From Calliopsis andreniformis (Eukaryota > Arthropoda > Insecta > Hymenoptera > Andrenidae): 64,000 nucleotides of DNA. Each line of letters opens with the position of its first letter. Positions within the stretch are counted from its first letter, which is position 1. Below, one piece after another: positions 63,241 through 64,000 of this stretch. The position numbers and the translations under genes are program-made. Location: NCBI RefSeq assembly GCF_051401765.1, contig NW_027480494.1:248001-312000 (forward strand), in the 5' to 3' direction. The notes under the pieces are model-generated. The model saw only the letters and a program-made list of their open reading frames with translations, searched no databases and was not told the DNA's origin.

Positions 63241-64000
63241 CATAGCCATAGCCATAGCAGCTGTAGCCATTGCCAAAGCGGCCATAGCCATAGCCACAGC
63301 AGCCTTAGCCATAGCCATACCCATAGCAGACATAGCCATAGCCATAGCCATAGCAGCCTTGGCCGTAGCCATAGTCATAGCAGACATAGCCATAGCCATA
63401 GCCATAGCAGCCATAGCCATAGCCATAGCCATAGCCATAGCAGCCATAGCCATAGCCGTAGCAGCCATAGCCATAGCCATAGCAGCCATAGCAGCCATAG
63501 CGATAGCCATAGCAGTCATAGGCATACCCATAGCAGCCGGAGCCAGTGCCACAGCAGCCGTAGACATAGCCATAGCCTTAGCATTCATAGCCATAACCAT
63601 AGCCATAGCAGCCATAGCTATAGCCATAGCAGCCATAGCGATAGCCATAGCAGCCATAGCCATAGCCATAGCAGTCATAGGCATAGCCATAGCCATAACA
63701 GCCATAGCCATAGCAGCCATAGCCATAGCCATAGCCATAGCCGTAGCAGCCATAGCCATAGCCATACCCACAGCAGCCATAGCCATAGCCATTGCAGTCA
63801 TAGCCATAGCCATAGCCATAACAGCCATAGCCATAGCCATAGCCATAGCAGCCATAGCCATAGCCATAGCAGCCATAGCAATAGCCATAGCAGACATAAC
63901 CACAGCCACAGCAGCCATAGCCATAGCCATAGCAGACATAGCCATAGCCATAGCAGCCAGAGCCAGAGCCACAGCAGCCGTAGACATAGCCATAGCCTTA
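63241..64000. repeat. Satellite running off the right edge
   Basis: Repeats the CTTGGCCGTAG (63,358), GCCGGAGCC (about 63,537) and TTAGCATTC (about 63,579) words in the same order as near 49,681-50,150. The window ends inside the common marker block CAGAGCCAGAGCC...GCCTTA at about 63,957-64,000, so the array continues beyond 64,000. Confidence 0.75.
63957..64000. repeat. Example of the commonest marker block (about 45 bp)
   Basis: A block of GCCAGAGCCAGAGCC, then ACAGCAGCCGTAGAC, then ATAGCCATAGCCTTA recurs dozens of times through the window, for example near 1,318, 2,218, 5,331, 11,098, 16,505, 24,370, 33,186, 42,367, 50,490 and 59,320. A CAGAGGCAGAG form occurs near 330, 2,988, 7,850 and 28,588. 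On the - strand its CTTAGC word is a TAA in the Tyr-Gly frame, so nearly every copy closes that frame. It is the most useful internal marker for ordering copies. Confidence 0.8.

Larger units (their letters stand above)
35413..63993 (-). other. 9,526-codon Ala-Met open frame, probably not a gene
   Basis: Reads GCT ATG without a stop from near the right edge of the window to the single-base deletion near 35,495, where it briefly enters the Leu-Trp frame and stops. It is the same kind of frame as 6,560-35,491, offset by one base. The ATG at 63,993 is simply the first one near the window edge, so the frame may continue outside. No domain or targeting signal is present. Confidence 0.8.
1..64000. 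repeat. Continuous CATAGC-based satellite array filling the window
   Basis: Every line of the window is built from the hexamer CATAGC, read GCTATG on the other strand, with an extra AGC triplet after two, three or four hexamers. This makes blocks of 15, 21 or 27 bp, most often 21 bp. Point variants occur at all six positions of the hexamer. All copies point the same way: I see no run of GCTATG on the + strand, so no inverted segment. No unique stretch, poly(A) tract, terminal inverted repeat, splice-bounded exon or RNA gene was seen. Both window edges lie inside the array. By type this is satellite or very long minisatellite DNA, and by size and nested duplication it is probably from a eukaryotic chromosome. 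The organism and chromosomal position (centromere, heterochromatin, expanded gene repeat) cannot be decided from the sequence. Confidence 0.97.

Noticed and set aside
1..64000. CRISPR array
   Set aside because: There is no alternation of constant repeat and unique spacer. All the sequence is repeat, and the variants are point changes of one word.
1..64000. Telomeric repeat
   Set aside because: The - strand word GGCTAT is not a telomere repeat I know, it is degenerate, and it is regularly interrupted by AGC triplets. Telomeres are far more uniform.
1..64000. Centromeric identity from a CENP-B box
   Set aside because: I saw no TTCG...CGGG-like word in the satellite. A centromeric role is possible but not supported by the sequence.
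1..64000. Promoters, terminators, tRNA or rRNA genes, transposons
   Set aside because: No stretch departs from CATAGC satellite long enough to hold one. TATA-like words such as CTATATCC are repeat variants present in many copies.
1..64000. Bacterial ice-nucleation or other known repeat-protein gene
   Set aside because: None of the frames shows the periodic motif of those families. The repeat is two- or seven-residue and lacks their N- and C-terminal domains.
1..64000. Assembly artefact of the entire array
   Set aside because: Copies differ by ordered private variants and by age, which is unlike simple looping of one read. Local collapse or expansion in the near-identical pairs (22.9-28.7 kb, 29.4-41.5 kb) remains possible and is flagged in the findings.

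Overview
The whole 64,000-base window is one tandem-repeat (satellite) array. It begins before base 1 and continues past base 64,000. No unique sequence, conventional gene, RNA gene, transposable element or CRISPR array interrupts it. The basic word on the + strand is the hexamer CATAGC. An extra AGC triplet falls after every two to four hexamers, so most blocks are 15, 21 or 27 bp long, with 21 bp the commonest. Point variants of the word (CACAGC, CGTAGC, CATGGC, CATAAC, CAAAGC, CAGAGC, TATAGC and others) hit all six positions. These variants act as a barcode that shows how larger segments were copied. Every copy has the same orientation. The + strand is therefore A/C-rich and the - strand G/T-rich from end to end, with about 50% GC in the core word.

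Layout: an older higher-order segment ('X') lies at 1-3,165, about 7,526-9,450 and 28,262-31,648. Its diagnostic core occurs seven times. Around and between these copies are nested direct duplications: 1,020 bp at 3,661-5,700; about 4 kb (10,870-13,622 and 14,887-18,374) holding a 714-bp subrepeat; 1,986 bp at 18,153-21,716; 2,886 bp at 22,915-28,686; and 6,890 bp from about 29,410 to 41,470. The right third (42-64 kb) is a mosaic of smaller related blocks with offsets of 138, 597, 1,068, 1,683, 5,016, 5,823, 6,060 and 9,177 bp. Some pairs show only a handful of differences over 2-3 kb, so copying has been recent.

Five of the six frames of the hexamer contain no stop. Three of them (His-Ser and Ile-Ala on +, Ala-Met on -) use only codons that a single substitution cannot turn into a stop. 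This accounts for open frames of about 29-30 kb without any need for a protein. The - strand Tyr-Gly frame gives Gly/Tyr/Cys-rich peptides that look like high-glycine-tyrosine keratin-associated or eggshell proteins. It is interrupted by stops inside a commonly copied block, so I do not annotate it as a gene.

The sequence looks like eukaryotic satellite DNA (heterochromatin or a large minisatellite) from a long-read assembly. The taxon cannot be read from it. The most unusual property is that almost all length change in 64 kb is in multiples of three. I found only two exceptions, single-base changes near 6,591 (+1) and 35,495 (-1), which cancel each other.
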